DNA of 64,000 bases. It comes from Undaria pinnatifida. Its lineage: Eukaryota; Sar; Phaeophyceae; Laminariales; Alariaceae. Made by a program: the position numbers and the translations under genes. Every line of letters starts with the position of its first letter. The stretch's first letter is position 1. Shown piece by piece: positions 1 to 10,905 of the stretch. The DNA is taken from assembly GCA_012845835.1 (NCBI GenBank), contig JABAKD010000021.1, positions 9,280,006 to 9,344,005 of the forward strand, given 5' to 3'. Under the pieces are notes generated by a model. It saw nothing but the letters and a program-made list of their open reading frames with translations, was not told where the DNA came from and made no database searches.

Positions 1-1365
1 ATTTCTGTTCCCCCGTCATTCTTGTGCATGACCGAGACACCAAACCGGTAGAAACACGACCAAGGTCAACAACATGCCGTTTGTTTACATGAGATAACAA
101 CAACAAATACTGCCACTGGTATTCCCTTTGGCGAGCATGACCAGGCCTACTGTTTGTCTTCTTTGATTTGTCAACATATAATCGTGGTAACATCCAAACC
201 TTTCGGCGAACGTATCTCCACATCTGCCATTACGCAAAATCACGCTCTCTCCGCCTTCAGGACTTTGAATGGGAACCCTGGCCTGCAATGCATCCCCGCC
301 GCGTAAGTGATGAGGGACGAATGATGATTGTTTGGTGCTCGTAGGCGTGTGTGTGAGATTTTGTATTTTGCTTTCGGCCTCTGGTTTGGCCTAGATTGCT
401 AGCAATCGTCCAGTGGTGAATACACCCGAGGGATAGCCGATTATGACGGAAATGTTTCACCGTCGGGTTGAAATATTTGGTCTAGAACACGTGTTCATCT
501 GGCTATTGTAGATTTTTAGACTGATTGCGACGGATCATTCACGGTGTGTGCCAGAAATGGCGCGAGCACGGACGACTCTTCCCCTTCGACTGTCGACTGT
601 CTGACCTCAACCCAAATATGCCCTGCCAACTTCCGTCCGTTTCGTGCCGTGTTTCTTGAAACACAGAACGTTCGCCGACCCTATGAACTCTGTCGTTGCT
701 ACACTGGCCGACCCTAATGGCGTGTGCGGTAAGAACCTGAGGGCCCTGAAAAGAAAAAGTGTCGACCCCAATTCACAGTTTTCGGCGGCGAAAAGTGTCT
801 ACCGGTGACACCGACGGCATGTCGTTACTAATGGAAGCTGACGGGGGCGTTGCGTGAGAATGAACGGGGTTTGCTTGTTTCATCTTTCGGGTGCCGTCCG
901 TCGAAGGAGAGTCAAAAACGCACCGCATACTGCTGTGTATGAATAATGCATAAGTTGAATAGTTTCGCCACGTCAGTTGATGTCTCCAAGTTTGCGCACT
1001 GTTTAATCTTTGTCGTCGACGTACTAGATCATAGCACCAAATCATACGGAATATCTTCATGTCCCGTTATACCCTCTGCTGTCCGCCGCACGCACGAACT
1101 GACGAGCAGAATGTACGCCAGCCACTGCGGTTTGGTGTGCGGATGGTCTAACGTGTCAGGCTGGAGCAGAAGGTTACATCTGCAGCGGTAAGTTCTTCGA
1201 AATTTACTATCGTTGTAACACGTTGCTACTGCCATGGGCGTGTATGGACTGGTGTTCTTGGTTCTACGGTTCTAGTAGAAGAGTTCACGCACAATTCAAC
1301 GCACAATCAAGACGTGTGGTACGGAAGAAAACAAGGAAGAGCAAACAAAAGCATGGCTTTTCACG
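1..1365. other. Gene-poor DNA, nothing recognised
   Basis: All open frames here are under 100 codons. None shows a domain motif, a signal peptide or a convincing codon pattern. I see no repeat structure either. It may hold non-coding or intron sequence, but I cannot support any feature. Confidence 0.5.
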
Positions 1366-1369
1366 GATC

Positions 1370-1665
1370 ATGACCCGACTCGCGGGTCGGGTCAAATATT
1401 TTTCACACTCGCGGGACGGGTCGGGGCACATTTTTGAATATAAGCGGCCGGGTTAGGTCGGGATCGAGTGGTTTCAACATGTTTCGAGGCGGGTCGGGTC
1501 GGAAAAAAATGCTTAAAAACCTCGCCAAGTGGGTCGGATTGGGCTAAATTTCTTCAAAATCCCGGAGGTCGGGTCGGGTAAAGACCCGCAAGATACGGGT
1601 CAAGCCACCACGACCCGCGAGTTGTTCCGGCTGACCCGCGGGTCAAACCCGCAGATTTGGCCCGC
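1370..1665. repeat. GGGTCG-rich mosaic repeat, cluster 1
   Basis: Short GGGTCG, CGGGTCGGG and GACCCG words recur every 20-50 bases, separated by A/T-rich words such as AAATATTTTTCACA. The period is not strict. The stretch ends in GACCCGCGGGTC-like palindromes and a T tract (about 1674-1685). It resembles hexamer mosaics found in non-autonomous transposons of many eukaryotes, but no terminal repeats are visible. Related clusters lie at 2690-2925 and, with GGCCCG as the core, at 12115-12480. Confidence 0.7.
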
Positions 1666-1859
1666 GGAATCGTTTTTTTTTTTTTAATTACAGCTGAGGG
1701 TCCCTGCCGTGCAGGCGCTCTGCCGGTCAGACCCGTGGATCCGCGGATCCGCGGAGCCGCAAATCATGCAGAACGAACCACTTCCTGCCTCTCTCGTTCC
1801 GATTCTCCGATCATAAGTCACGACAGCGTGAAAAACAATCACCAGGCGGTACCCATAGC

Positions 1860-2425
1860 CACTTGTACTAAAGCATGCAGTGTGACGCGAATCCCGTGCC
1901 GGCTGAAGTCGTAGCAGTACTATTTGAATGGTCATACCAGTACAAATGTGACCAACGTAAAAATGCAAAGACAGTCGTCGTCAAAGCAGCAGCAGCAGCA
2001 GCAGCACTGGCCGCAGCAATCACTGGCCGCAGATCCCGGAATCTCGCGGATCGCAGCTCCTGCGGACAAATTCAACGTCCCGGTTGTGGACTTGCTGACG
2101 AACGCGGCACTGCTAGGCCGTTTACCGGGGCTAGAGACTGCATAGATGAAAGATGGATACCACTCTGTCGGGAAAAATAGGAAACCTTTTAATGATAACA
2201 CCGACTCGAAACGTTGTTCTTATTTTCGGACGAAATGGTACAGTAGTAGTAGAGCTAGCTCGACAAATATCAGGCCAGTTCGAAATGTTAATAAACGCGA
2301 AAAAGAAAGACAAGTCGTCTTGGAAGCAGCAGCAGCCGCAGTATATCAGCAGCAGCAATCTGGCAGCAGCAAGCACCAGCAACAGACCTGCTTGCCGGGG
2401 CTGGAGACAGCATAGATAACTAGCT
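1860..2425 (+). repeat. Duplicated CAG-rich module, possible polyQ coding remnant
   Basis: Two consecutive modules each hold a CAG run (near 1986 and 2325). Each ends in nearly the same 28 bases, around 2120-2148 and 2392-2419, reading CCGGGGCTRGAGACWGCATAGAT. On the + strand the module ends translate to LPGLETA followed by a stop, in frames 1924-2145 and 2146-2415. Upstream of these lie glutamine runs. This may be a duplicated exon end or a decayed repeat element. No known family is recognised. The frames are short, so I treat the module as a repeat and not as a gene. Confidence 0.45.
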
Positions 2426-2689
2426 CTTTCGTCAGGTCGCTCGTCCGGTGGACACAGTGGTCAAATGCTAGGGTAGTGGCTAAATTTCTTATTCGCGCGG
2501 GCTACGGTTTCTTCGTCATTTTCCTCGCGCACACCACAAAGTTCTTCTGCGATCAGTACCGGAAGAAGAAAGTTTATATAAAACACGATATCCTGGGGAA
2601 AGTAAAATGTCCAAGGACAATCTACAACCCACCGGCATATACGTGCTTCGACCCGTGTCTTTTCGACCTTGACCGGTGAGAAATGTCAC
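2426..2689. other. Spacer, nothing recognised
   Basis: One + strand frame (2476-2679) begins with a hydrophobic stretch that looks like a short membrane segment. It has no other support. I would not call a gene here. Confidence 0.4.
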
Positions 2690-2925
2690 GGATCAAGTCG
2701 ACCTGACCCGCGTAAAACCTGAATCTCGCGAGTCACCAGAGTTGTGGCGTCTCGGGTCGGGGCAAGAGAATTCCAAAATCTCGCGGGCAGGGTCTGGTCA
2801 AGAAATGTTCACAATCTCGCGGGCCAGGTCGGGTCAGGTTAAGACGTCTCGAACTTATCGCTGGTCGGGTCAGGTCCGCCCTGGTGGGTCAGGACAGGTC
2901 CGACCCGACCTTTTCTACCCGTGAA
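2690..2925. repeat. GGGTCG-rich mosaic repeat, cluster 2
   Basis: TCGGGTC and CGGGTCAGG words alternate with AATCTCGCGGGC and with short A/T-rich words, as in the 1370-1665 cluster. Reads such as GGTCGGGTCAGGT recur towards the end. The similarity in word usage and spacing suggests the same repeat type. No boundaries or target duplications are visible. Confidence 0.65.
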
Positions 2926-3814
2926 AATCCTCACGTTTTCAGTTTGGCGTCAATGCAGACACGACGTGTCAAATACCTGCTGTGTTTCTTTTCTTCCCAC
3001 GAACGATTTTCTTGCACAGGACAGATTGTGACTTGTTTAAATATTTTTGAATCGGGGTATGTGGGTCCTCCTACGTTTCCCTTGATTAATTTCATTGCTC
3101 ATTTGTGAGGTTTCTGTGTGTCGTCGAGGAATCGTTGTAGTCAGAATGCGCTCACGAAACACCGATGAATGAGGTAGTCCCGATGCTCTTGATGCTACAT
3201 CCGGACGGGGAACGGGGTAAATGTGGCTTAAGCGGGGTCTTGTGGCCAGAAGCAATTAGCACCCACGGTCGACTCTCGCCGTTAACATCGTATGTAATGG
3301 ACAGATCACTGGTGCCACGCCTACTCCTAGCGAAGACAAATTCGTTACCAGTAGCAACACCAAGTGAAATTGACGGGACGTTCAGGAACCATCTAAAATG
3401 TATTGACAGCGTATTCTACGAGAGAGGCAGCGCACGCAATTTATGAGGTCCTTGGCTTGTAGACCTTCATGCCCGACCCAACACCAGATAGGGAGAAGGT
3501 ATGGGATCACAACCGCATGTCAACGCCAATGGCCAACAAAAACAACTATGAAAAAACATCCCGAGGTGTTCGAACCACAATTGGATTTCCTTCGCGCTCA
3601 ATAAGTCTGGTATTTCTGAAATACGTTGGCCCAAACTATTTTTCTCCCATCGTAGAACATGTGACTCTCTGTCTTTAGGACGACGTGTTGGTGTCAACAA
3701 AGCGTGCGGGTGAAACTCTTGCGAGCAGTCAAACTGTTTTCAAGATGCGCTAAATCCGTGGTTTTACTTGTACATCGTTCGCGTCATCCGTCCTGATTTC
3801 CTGTCGGCAATTGA
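2926..3814. other. Region upstream of the VWD-like frame; missing 5' exon expected
   Basis: No convincing coding frame was found. The frame beginning at 3815 has no usable ATG near its start, so a promoter and at least one short 5' exon might lie here or further upstream. I looked for an ATG followed by a hydrophobic signal sequence and a GT donor and saw no clear candidate. A plausible splice acceptor (ACTATGCAG) ends near 3823. Confidence 0.35.
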
Positions 3815-4750
3815 AACTATGCAGCGTGCGACCTAGGGACCAGCTTGTGCGGTGACCCACACATGCAAGGCCTCCGTGGCCAGAAGATTGATTGGTCCGG
3901 TATCGACAACAGCTGGTACTGCATGGTTTCCGATGACACCGACAGCTTGAACGTCAACGTCCGCCTCAATGCTCCTCTACCCGAGGATTTTCCCGACCGC
4001 CAGCTCATTACAGGCCTAAGCGTCATGTCACAGGGTCATTCGCTGGTTATCGAAGTTACGAAGCCGTACGATGTCAACACCGACGGCTGCCCCCCCGACA
4101 TTTCCCCCTGCCTTTCTAACGGTGGACTCCGTGCTATGGTCGACGGCGAGGAGGTAGACGATCTGCTTCGGTTCTCCAGAGACGAATACGTTACTGACGG
4201 CATTGCTGTGTCGGCGTCAAATCTACCAGTGGAGTGCCGGCAGTTTGGAGGAGACAAAATATGGGCCCGGATGTACAGCGAGATGCTTCAGGGCCAGCGC
4301 GAATTGTCCGTGGAGGAAAGCTTCGAGGATTGGATTCTACGTTTCGACCACATGGCCGCCCCCGATTGGTGCGCGCAGTACGTCGCGCAGAACCACCTCG
4401 CTGATGTGCAGTCCATCCATTCCGTGTTCAAAATCGTAACATCATCTGTCACGGTGCGTCTTAACGTCGGCACCAACTTCCAAGGCAATGGGGAACTTGA
4501 CTGGGATGGTCGTGTCCTCCCCGACTTGGAGTTTTGGCAGATGGACGTAGGTGTGGACGGTCTGTCTCTGGAGAGCGAGTCGCTCACCGGCATTCTGGGT
4601 GAGACGGCCCGTCCGGTGCTGGACAAGGACGGACGCAAAGTTATGCAAGGGGTTGGGGCGATCCGTGGAACTGTCGAAGACTACCGCGTGTCAAGCGCCC
4701 TCAGCACCGACTTTGCCCTTGCCACCAAGAAACAGGACAACTCCACCTAA
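3815..4750 (+). CDS. VWD-like (CGDPH-motif) secreted protein, 5'-incomplete
   Basis: This is the only frame in the window that looks like an intact host protein, about 311 codons ending in TAA. It opens with a CGDPHMQG motif followed by GQKIDWSG, the pattern of von Willebrand factor D-type and plant root-cap-like domains (CGDPH..G...DF.G). A YCMVSDD strand follows. Cysteines recur through the protein (CGDP, WYCM, GCPPDISPC, VECR, DWCAQ), as expected for a disulfide-bonded extracellular domain. The in-frame TGA at 3812 and the lack of ATG before 3863 show that the annotated start is not real. Either translation starts inside the domain or, more likely, an upstream exon supplies the signal peptide. 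A splice acceptor ending near 3823 would fit. Codon use is G/C-ending, unlike the surrounding DNA. The biological role is unknown. The family assignment rests on the motif alone. Confidence 0.72.
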   Translation, partial: NYAACDLGTSLCGDPHMQGLRGQKIDWSGIDNSWYCMVSDDTDSLNVNVRLNAPLPEDFPDRQLITGLSVMSQGHSLVIEVTKPYDVNTDGCPPDISPCLSNGGLRAMVDGEEVDDLLRFSRDEYVTDGIAVSASNLPVECRQFGGDKIWARMYSEMLQGQRELSVEESFEDWILRFDHMAAPDWCAQYVAQNHLADVQSIHSVFKIVTSSVTVRLNVGTNFQGNGELDWDGRVLPDLEFWQMDVGVDGLSLESESLTGILGETARPVLDKDGRKVMQGVGAIRGTVEDYRVSSALSTDFALATKKQDNST

Positions 4751-7700
4751 CGTCGCTGTCATCGTGGATCTGTTTCTGCACACATCTACTCCATGCGGCA
4801 CTGAATGCAGTGTTGGCAGCACTCTACTGTTTGTCGTTCTCCGTGTTGTTGGGTATACACGATCTGCCAAAAGACGTAGAGGTGTGGTTGCGGCAATAAC
4901 ATATATGCCGGGAAAACGTGTGTAGTCCGGAAGACTCGAGTTCTATAAGGGAGGAGGTAATTTTTGTCATCGTATTCTCAGTCAGATGGCCGACGAACCC
5001 TACCCCTTGCGGCATCATGCCGTGGAATTCTCAGCCTCTGGGTTCTTTATTATCTACGTTGTCGCCCACGTCACCGACAATATACGACGCGTGCTATAAA
5101 GGAGATATGCCTAGGCAATTTGTAACAGGATTGTTCATCGGGTTGTACATTCTTCTATCCTAAATCTTTAAGGATATCGTAGACGTCTGTTTTAGGGTTA
5201 CTGATACTCACCGCAACACTGTCTCCTCTGAGTTCTCGTCGATGTTTTCATATAGGCGAGAATGTAGGACAACGTATGGTAGAACGTCAGCACGAGAAAT
5301 TGCGGATATGACATACGTCTAGTTGTGGCGTGGAGAACACGCCCTTCTTCACGACGGGGATTATGATATTGTTTCGCCCCAATATATTTCATCATACGGT
5401 AGTGGTCGCATTCTTGACGGCCAAAACGACACGAGCATGAGATATAGGCTTACCTAGCTGACGGTTGGAGGAGGGATCTCACGTCAATATGTGATGAAGC
5501 TTACGTTGCTATTTTTCCTGCATTCCTGGGCATCACTGGGCTTCCGTTCTCGTTTGGTCATGGATAAAATGCTGTAGAATAAAGACATACATGCACTACA
5601 AGTACAGTGCAATGCCGCTGCATATCATGGAGTTCATATGGTCATTTGCCGCCTGGGTTTGCGGTGCACGTCGTTTCACTCCCTGCCAGGTCCAAACGTG
5701 CGTTATGACAGCGTCCACGCTGAGGCAGATATTTTGCTGAACAGATCGCTGACATCCACAAAAGTGGTTTTTGGCTATCCTTGTAACATATCGATTCGGA
5801 TGGAATGAGTGTAAAAGGGGCAATCGACGTGTGTGAAAACGGACATTTCTGATCAAGGAGGAGAAAAGCGGGTTGTTGAGTCGCTAGTCGTTACGAGCGT
5901 ATGTGGATGACGACGCAGGCTCATGCCATATGTCGTCGAAACATGCGATTGGTTTCAGAAGGTGTGAAGACTAATAATCATCGGTAGGTGTTTGCGATAT
6001 AAACACCGTCGTCACAAGAAGCATACATCGGTGGGCACAAATGTTCTCGGTGGTGTGTCATGCTCACGCATGAAATTTTGTTTGCTTACGCGATGGGTCA
6101 AAACCAAGACGCGAATATATGATACTGGCTCTTTCTCGTTATCCGCAATTCTTGTCCACACCACCAGAGTCCCGAACCAATTTGACTGACCGAACCAACT
6201 GTACCGGCTCTATGACGAACCCTCATCCATTAGGTCTCTTGGACATCATTCTGGGCGGGTGGGACTTGTCAAATAAACTGTTTTACTCAATTTATAGCGC
6301 GACGTCTGAACGGCGGGGGTTGAGCATTGTCTCGAACGTACAACGAAACTATGGCCCGAAACAGATGCCTCCGGTGCAATAAACACAGCGCGTGCTAGAA
6401 GAAAGCTGTTCGCGAAAAAAAATCTGAATGACAGAATGCGAAACAAACGGGCATGCCGCCGAAAAAAAGCCGGGTGAGGTTGAACCAGGGAACCTGTGCA
6501 TACAGACCCAGGCATCTACGCGTATGTAGCCGAACCTGTGTCGCGGAGTGGACGGCCTTCCAACACTTCCCCGTCTCACGTTTTTCGTGCGGCGGGCACG
6601 AACTACAGCCCCTGAAGCATATCTAGCTTCACTCTGTTCTCATGTTGCACACCGACCGAAGAAACACTCCGTCCTAGATTGGGCACAGTACACAATATAT
6701 GATGCGACGTTGCCGTATCAAGGATCCAGAAGCTGTCTATATCCGCCATACCTTGGAAAGTCGGAGGAGCACTGTTACACCATTCATGGGCCTGTAATCT
6801 GGATACAGCCCGTGCGAGGTTACTGTTCTCGTTGTACCTGGTGCCTTCTGCAATGGTGCTTGGAAGATATCACCTCGGTCACACTTCCCGTTGCCAATAG
6901 TATCCCCTTAGCCCTCCACACTAGCTAGAGCTAGGAATAGCGGGGTGAACTGGAGGGCACCACGCACTACAACTAGTTTTGTCTTCGGCACCGAACTGTC
7001 AACAACCTGTGTGTGCCGTGTGGCGCATTTCTGGTGGAGCGCGGGAAAGCAACATTCATGCCAACGGTGATACGTGGTGTGGCAGGGGTAACTAGATAAC
7101 CATAGCCGTTCGTGAAGTCGTTTTGGCCATGCTCTTATGTCGTTGACCAGACGCTTCGTATCTGTGAGCTGATTCTTGCGTCAGTTTTGCTCTGCCTAGC
7201 ATTTGTCGTCACACGAGATTTCGAGGCGTGCTGCAAGAGCGATCATTGGAAATGGCTAAAATGGTTTGCGTGATTCTCTTCGAATACTGAGGGCATGAAA
7301 TGTTTTTTATTTGGTATAAACTTTGTTTTGCTCTAAATCTTTTGTCGGAAGAGATCGCAAGCTCCCAAGTTGAGGAGACATCATACACAAGGTGGTGCAC
7401 CACCATCGTAGCACAGGCCCCTCTCTGTGAGTTGTTCCACCCCTATTCGTGGTGCCGCCATTGTTTTCGTTTTCGTGCATTGGGCCTGGTGGTGTTGATT
7501 CCGTCCTCCATTCCAAGCTCGCTCCGAAAAATCTTCTACGAAAGCTTCGCGAGACATCTCGTGCGCTGTCGTTTCCAGCCTTAGCTGGTGACATATTTCA
7601 TTATATATTTCTTCGTAAAGGAGTTGTGTTTAGTGGAAAGCCTTTACCGAAATACTACAACATGGTAGTATGTTCCAATGCTTGCTATTTCATGGACTAT

Positions 7701-8395
7701 CAGGGTGTTTCGTTCGGGTGAATACCACAATGCAGTACATACGTGAATCACTTGTAATCAACGACAACGATAGCACTAACAAACGAACGACTTCCGTGGA
7801 GGAGTCTTCTACATCGCCCATCCCTCTAACCTCGGTTCATATTCGGCGCAATTTGGAAGGTGCTACCTCGCCGATACTCTTTCGTTAACCACACGACATC
7901 TGAACGCCGCGATTTTTACCGCGGATGCGAGGTGATCACGTGTATTTGGGCGCACACCACTGCATGCTTGTTTCGCTACCCCACCGTGGGTAAAAGCTCC
8001 TGGTTAATCGCGTCGGTTCGTCTTCGAAGCGGCCGTTCCCGTTCGCGAACCGCGTCTTCTGTAGATGAGTGTCATTTTCTTTTAATGTTAGTGCTGTCGG
8101 TGCCTTCCCCGCGTATGGCATCATCTGACCGATACCGCCCTGGTGCATGAGAAGACATTGGATATCTGCCTTACCATGATATCATTCAGGCTCGTTATAC
8201 GTGGTTGACCATGTCACTCGATCCGACCATTCTGTCCCGTAAACGGACAGCGGGGAAATGCAACACCATGCTGCACGAGCGGTTCTCGTCGAGAACGTGG
8301 TCGGTGGGGAAAGCCTTCTCGTCCCCGGCGGTGAGCTGGTTAATGGAAAGCGGCTCTTTTTGGGTCGCTCTGCTCGTTTCAGAGGGATGTGGGGA
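4751..8395. other. Gene-poor DNA, nothing recognised
   Basis: Over 3.6 kb the longest frame is 126 codons (6548-6928, + strand), with no motif and cysteine/tryptophan-rich random-looking composition. I see no tandem repeats, terminal repeats or transposon domains. The first few hundred bases may be 3' UTR of the VWD-like gene. An AATAAA occurs near 5578 but is too far away to assign with confidence. The segment 8182-8395 may be the decayed 3' continuation of the gypsy relic that follows. Confidence 0.45.
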
Positions 8396-8402
8396 GCGTG
8401 CG

Positions 8403-8973
8403 CTAGGTTGGTTCTTCGCTGAACAGATAAAAAAACGAAAGCGTAATACGTACTCTTGGAAGTGGTGCGCTGAATGCGAGTGCACGAGTAGACACGGGAG
8501 AGGTAATCCATCGAGACAAGACATGGCCCCACAAGTTGTCGTTGAAGGCGATGTGGCGGATGGAGTTGCAAAACGTTCTTAGGTAGCCACCCCAGGTTTC
8601 AAGCCGTCGGTTGGTATCTTTGCGTAAGGTGGATACCACTTCGTGCGAGTCGAAAATTAGGATTATATTTAGGGGGTCGGTATAATAAGCGGCCTTCTCC
8701 AAAGCAGACATTCTAGATGTTTCAGCCTTTCCACTATGTCGAAAGCTCTTCTTCAAGAGTGGGCAATATCAACTCGGACTTCTTTAAAGCCCCACTGACG
8801 AAGCCTAGCGGATCGTGCATCATGTCCGAAAGGTCGATCCCCGCCCTGAGATCCCCATTGGGAACTTGTGTCACCATGGCCGCGTTTCGATGACGAGCTC
8901 TTCTATTAAACATTTTGCACGCGCGCTTACGCGGCCCCACACTCGGTGCTCCCCTCGTCCGCTGTAATAGCAT
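8403..8973 (-). pseudogene. Gypsy RNase H and downstream region, degenerate
   Basis: The 8973-8734 frame contains TQVPNGDL..GIDLSDMMHDPLGFVSGALKKSE, the stretch around the second RNase H strand of gypsy elements, where PLGF.SG is a common signature. A frameshift leads into the 8756-8403 frame, with MSALEKAAYY, then LIFDSHEVVSTL (normally TDHRNL), and later LWGHVLSRWIT, which matches the G-D-LSRW motif at the end of the domain. The catalytic aspartates expected in the TDH motif are altered. This is inferred from family patterns. A protein search would settle it. Confidence 0.65.
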
Positions 8974-9397
8974 CTCTGTTGGCCACGCGCTTTGCGCGAC
9001 GGCTGCAATTTGTAAGCAACAAATTCATGGAGATCCGCAGCGGAGCTTCTGTGAGGAGAAGCTTTTACCAGCTTTGTATTCACAAATCATGCCTGATAAA
9101 GTGCCATATATATTTTACTTTATCGAGGTGTTCCGGCTGTTTGTTGAGTCTTGGTGGTTTTGTAAATCGTGTAATAGAGTGGAGGCCCAACACAACCTTA
9201 ACCGAAACCCCAGAACAGGGGAAGGCTCCGACCTGCGATTTAGAAAACCTGAGAAACAATGTGCTGACCACAATTGAAACTCGAAATAAAATGCGTACTT
9301 TATCTGGTATGATTTGTAGAGTAAGAAAATCGCAAAAGCTACTGGCTCTTTCAGCCAAGTCCGGCAGATGCGTGTTCATCCTATAAACGCTGCAGTT

Positions 9398-9586
9398 TTA
9401 CGCCGGTTTCAGGACGGTGGAGAGGTGGAGCTCACATATCCTTGTTGGGTCGTGGCGCACGCCCGATGCAGAGCACAGGTTGCCACACCAGCTTACTTCT
9501 GCGCTGTAGAAAACAATTTCCTGCGCCGACGCGTACATACGATGGCGTTGGAGACGCTGATGGACCATCCGCTCGCGTTGAAACAA
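9398..9586 (-). pseudogene. Gypsy RT/RNase H connection fragment
   Basis: The frame includes AEVSWCGNLCSASGVRHDPTRI. This corresponds to the thumb/connection segment of gypsy RTs, where '.V.WCG......G...DP.RI' precedes the RNase H domain. It lies downstream of the RT piece at 9698-10015 on the same strand, in the right order. The polymerase active-site YxDD segment that should lie between them is not recognisable and is either deleted or too decayed. Confidence 0.5.
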
Positions 9587-9697
9587 TTAATTTTGTGTTA
9601 AGCAAATATCACGAGGTCGTCCACGTATCCAACACAGATGTCCCCAATGAGGGAACAAAACACGTAGTCCGTCACGGCCACGACATGGTCAGTGGCG

Positions 9698-10015
9698 TTA
9701 AGTCAATCTTGCGGCTTCCCGGTGGGCTTCCTCCCGGAACGATGCTCGTGAGCATCTTTCGGGAGTATACATGCACAGCGGGATCTGCCAGAAACCTTTG
9801 TAAATGTCGATAGACATGTGAAAATAGAAACCGGCAAGACCATCGTCTTGCAGAAGCAGGACGGGTCGCAGGTCAAGCTCTGTGTACGCGTTAACATCGC
9901 TATAATCGATGACCAGGCGGCACTTTACCGGGCAACCCTCCCCCAAGTTCTCTGCAATGGACGTAGGCTGTACGCCGTTTTCATATTGTTTCCAATCGCC
10001 CGCTGGTTCAAGCAT
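9698..10015 (-). pseudogene. Gypsy reverse transcriptase fragment (fingers)
   Basis: The frame reads CRLVIDYSDVNAYTELDLRPV and then FHMSIDIYKGFWQIPL. These are RT motifs 1 and 2 of Ty3/gypsy elements: R.V.DYR.VN, then the catalytic-aspartate motif S.ID...GFWQIPL. The first catalytic aspartate (SID) is preserved. The arginine of DYR is serine here. After WQIPL the frame degenerates (ERCSRASFREEAHR). About 105 codons survive of an RT domain that normally spans about 180. Confidence 0.82.
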
Positions 10016-10589
10016 GATTCCATGACGAGTTCAAGCTATCGTACGAGTTACCTAAACGTTCCCTTTGACGCACGACGGTTTGACACCTGCAATAGCGGGG
10101 TTTGCAAATAGGGACCCCAACGCCGCTACAACCATGCCGTTAGCTTATAAAGTTTGTAAATATAGTCCGAGGAACGTGTTTTGCTAAGACGCAGCTCGCC
10201 ACGCAAGCGCGCGGACCGGAGGCACGCCCGACCGAAGCTATAGGTTCAAAGACCACATCGGCCGGTGGGTCTTCCCGGCTCGGAAACGGTCCGCATACGC
10301 GACTAGGACAACGTAGCCAACTTACCGCAAAACGTCTTCGTCCATGACTGCCTGGGTGGATCTTTTGACACCTTTTTGCCTGAGCTTAAGGCGGTCTTGG
10401 AGTTTCACTTCCGGCTCCACAAAGAGACCTGGCGCCCTTTCGATGAGGAGGTATTCGGTGGCTTCCTGGCCCACCGGGGCTCCGCGGGCTTCAGCCATCG
10501 AGGCTACGGCCTGTCAGACCGCCGCCATTTCACCTTCGGCCGATAAACGGGTAAAAATGCTCTCAAAACAAATAGAAATATCAGCCTTC

Positions 10590-10905
10590 AGGCTTGATGC
10601 AAATGTAACAGGAGATAATCCATCCATTCCAGAACCTCAAACTTGATACCACTTACACGCAGTAGACCAACAACTGTACGACTTGTAGAAATGTTCAAGA
10701 TTTCGGTTTCGCCCACGGTCTTCGCGACAGGTTGGTCAGCCAATATAACGAAAAATACACGCGTAATCGACAGAGGTGTCGTGGAGAAGCTATTATGTAG
10801 TTGTTCAAGAAAACCACGACCGATTACATCGATTTGACTCCCCGTCTCTTTGAGAACGGGGTACTCGACTTTGTGACCGTTAATATCCCTGCCGGACAGA
10901 CGTGA
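10590..10905 (-). pseudogene. Gypsy aspartic protease, active-site Asp lost
   Basis: On the - strand a frame of about 100 codons reads SGRDINGHKVEYPVLKETGSQID and continues through VIGRGFLEQLH. This is the retropepsin flap-to-active-site layout, in which DTGS normally stands where ETGS is read here. The catalytic aspartate is therefore replaced by glutamate. A later ILADQPV..TVGETEI stretch fits the second half of the domain. The frame stops before 10590. The assignment is made from motif order and from the RT fragment downstream on the same strand. Confidence 0.6.

Larger units (their letters stand above)
8403..10905 (-). mobile_element. Decayed Ty3/gypsy pol relic
   Basis: Read on the - strand, pieces of a gypsy polyprotein occur in the right order. 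Protease is at 10905-10590, a linker at 10560-10310, the first half of RT at 10015-9698, the RT/RNase H connection at 9586-9398, and RNase H with the region after it at 8973-8403. Each piece is in a different frame with stops between. No LTRs could be found on either side. The protein pieces differ from those of the younger gypsy element at 51.9-61.9 kb, so this is an older insertion of another lineage. It is certainly not functional. Confidence 0.75.

Noticed and set aside
8195-8571. Frames that might be a gypsy integrase continuation
   Set aside because: No HHCC or DDE pattern could be made out, so I did not extend the relic beyond 8403.
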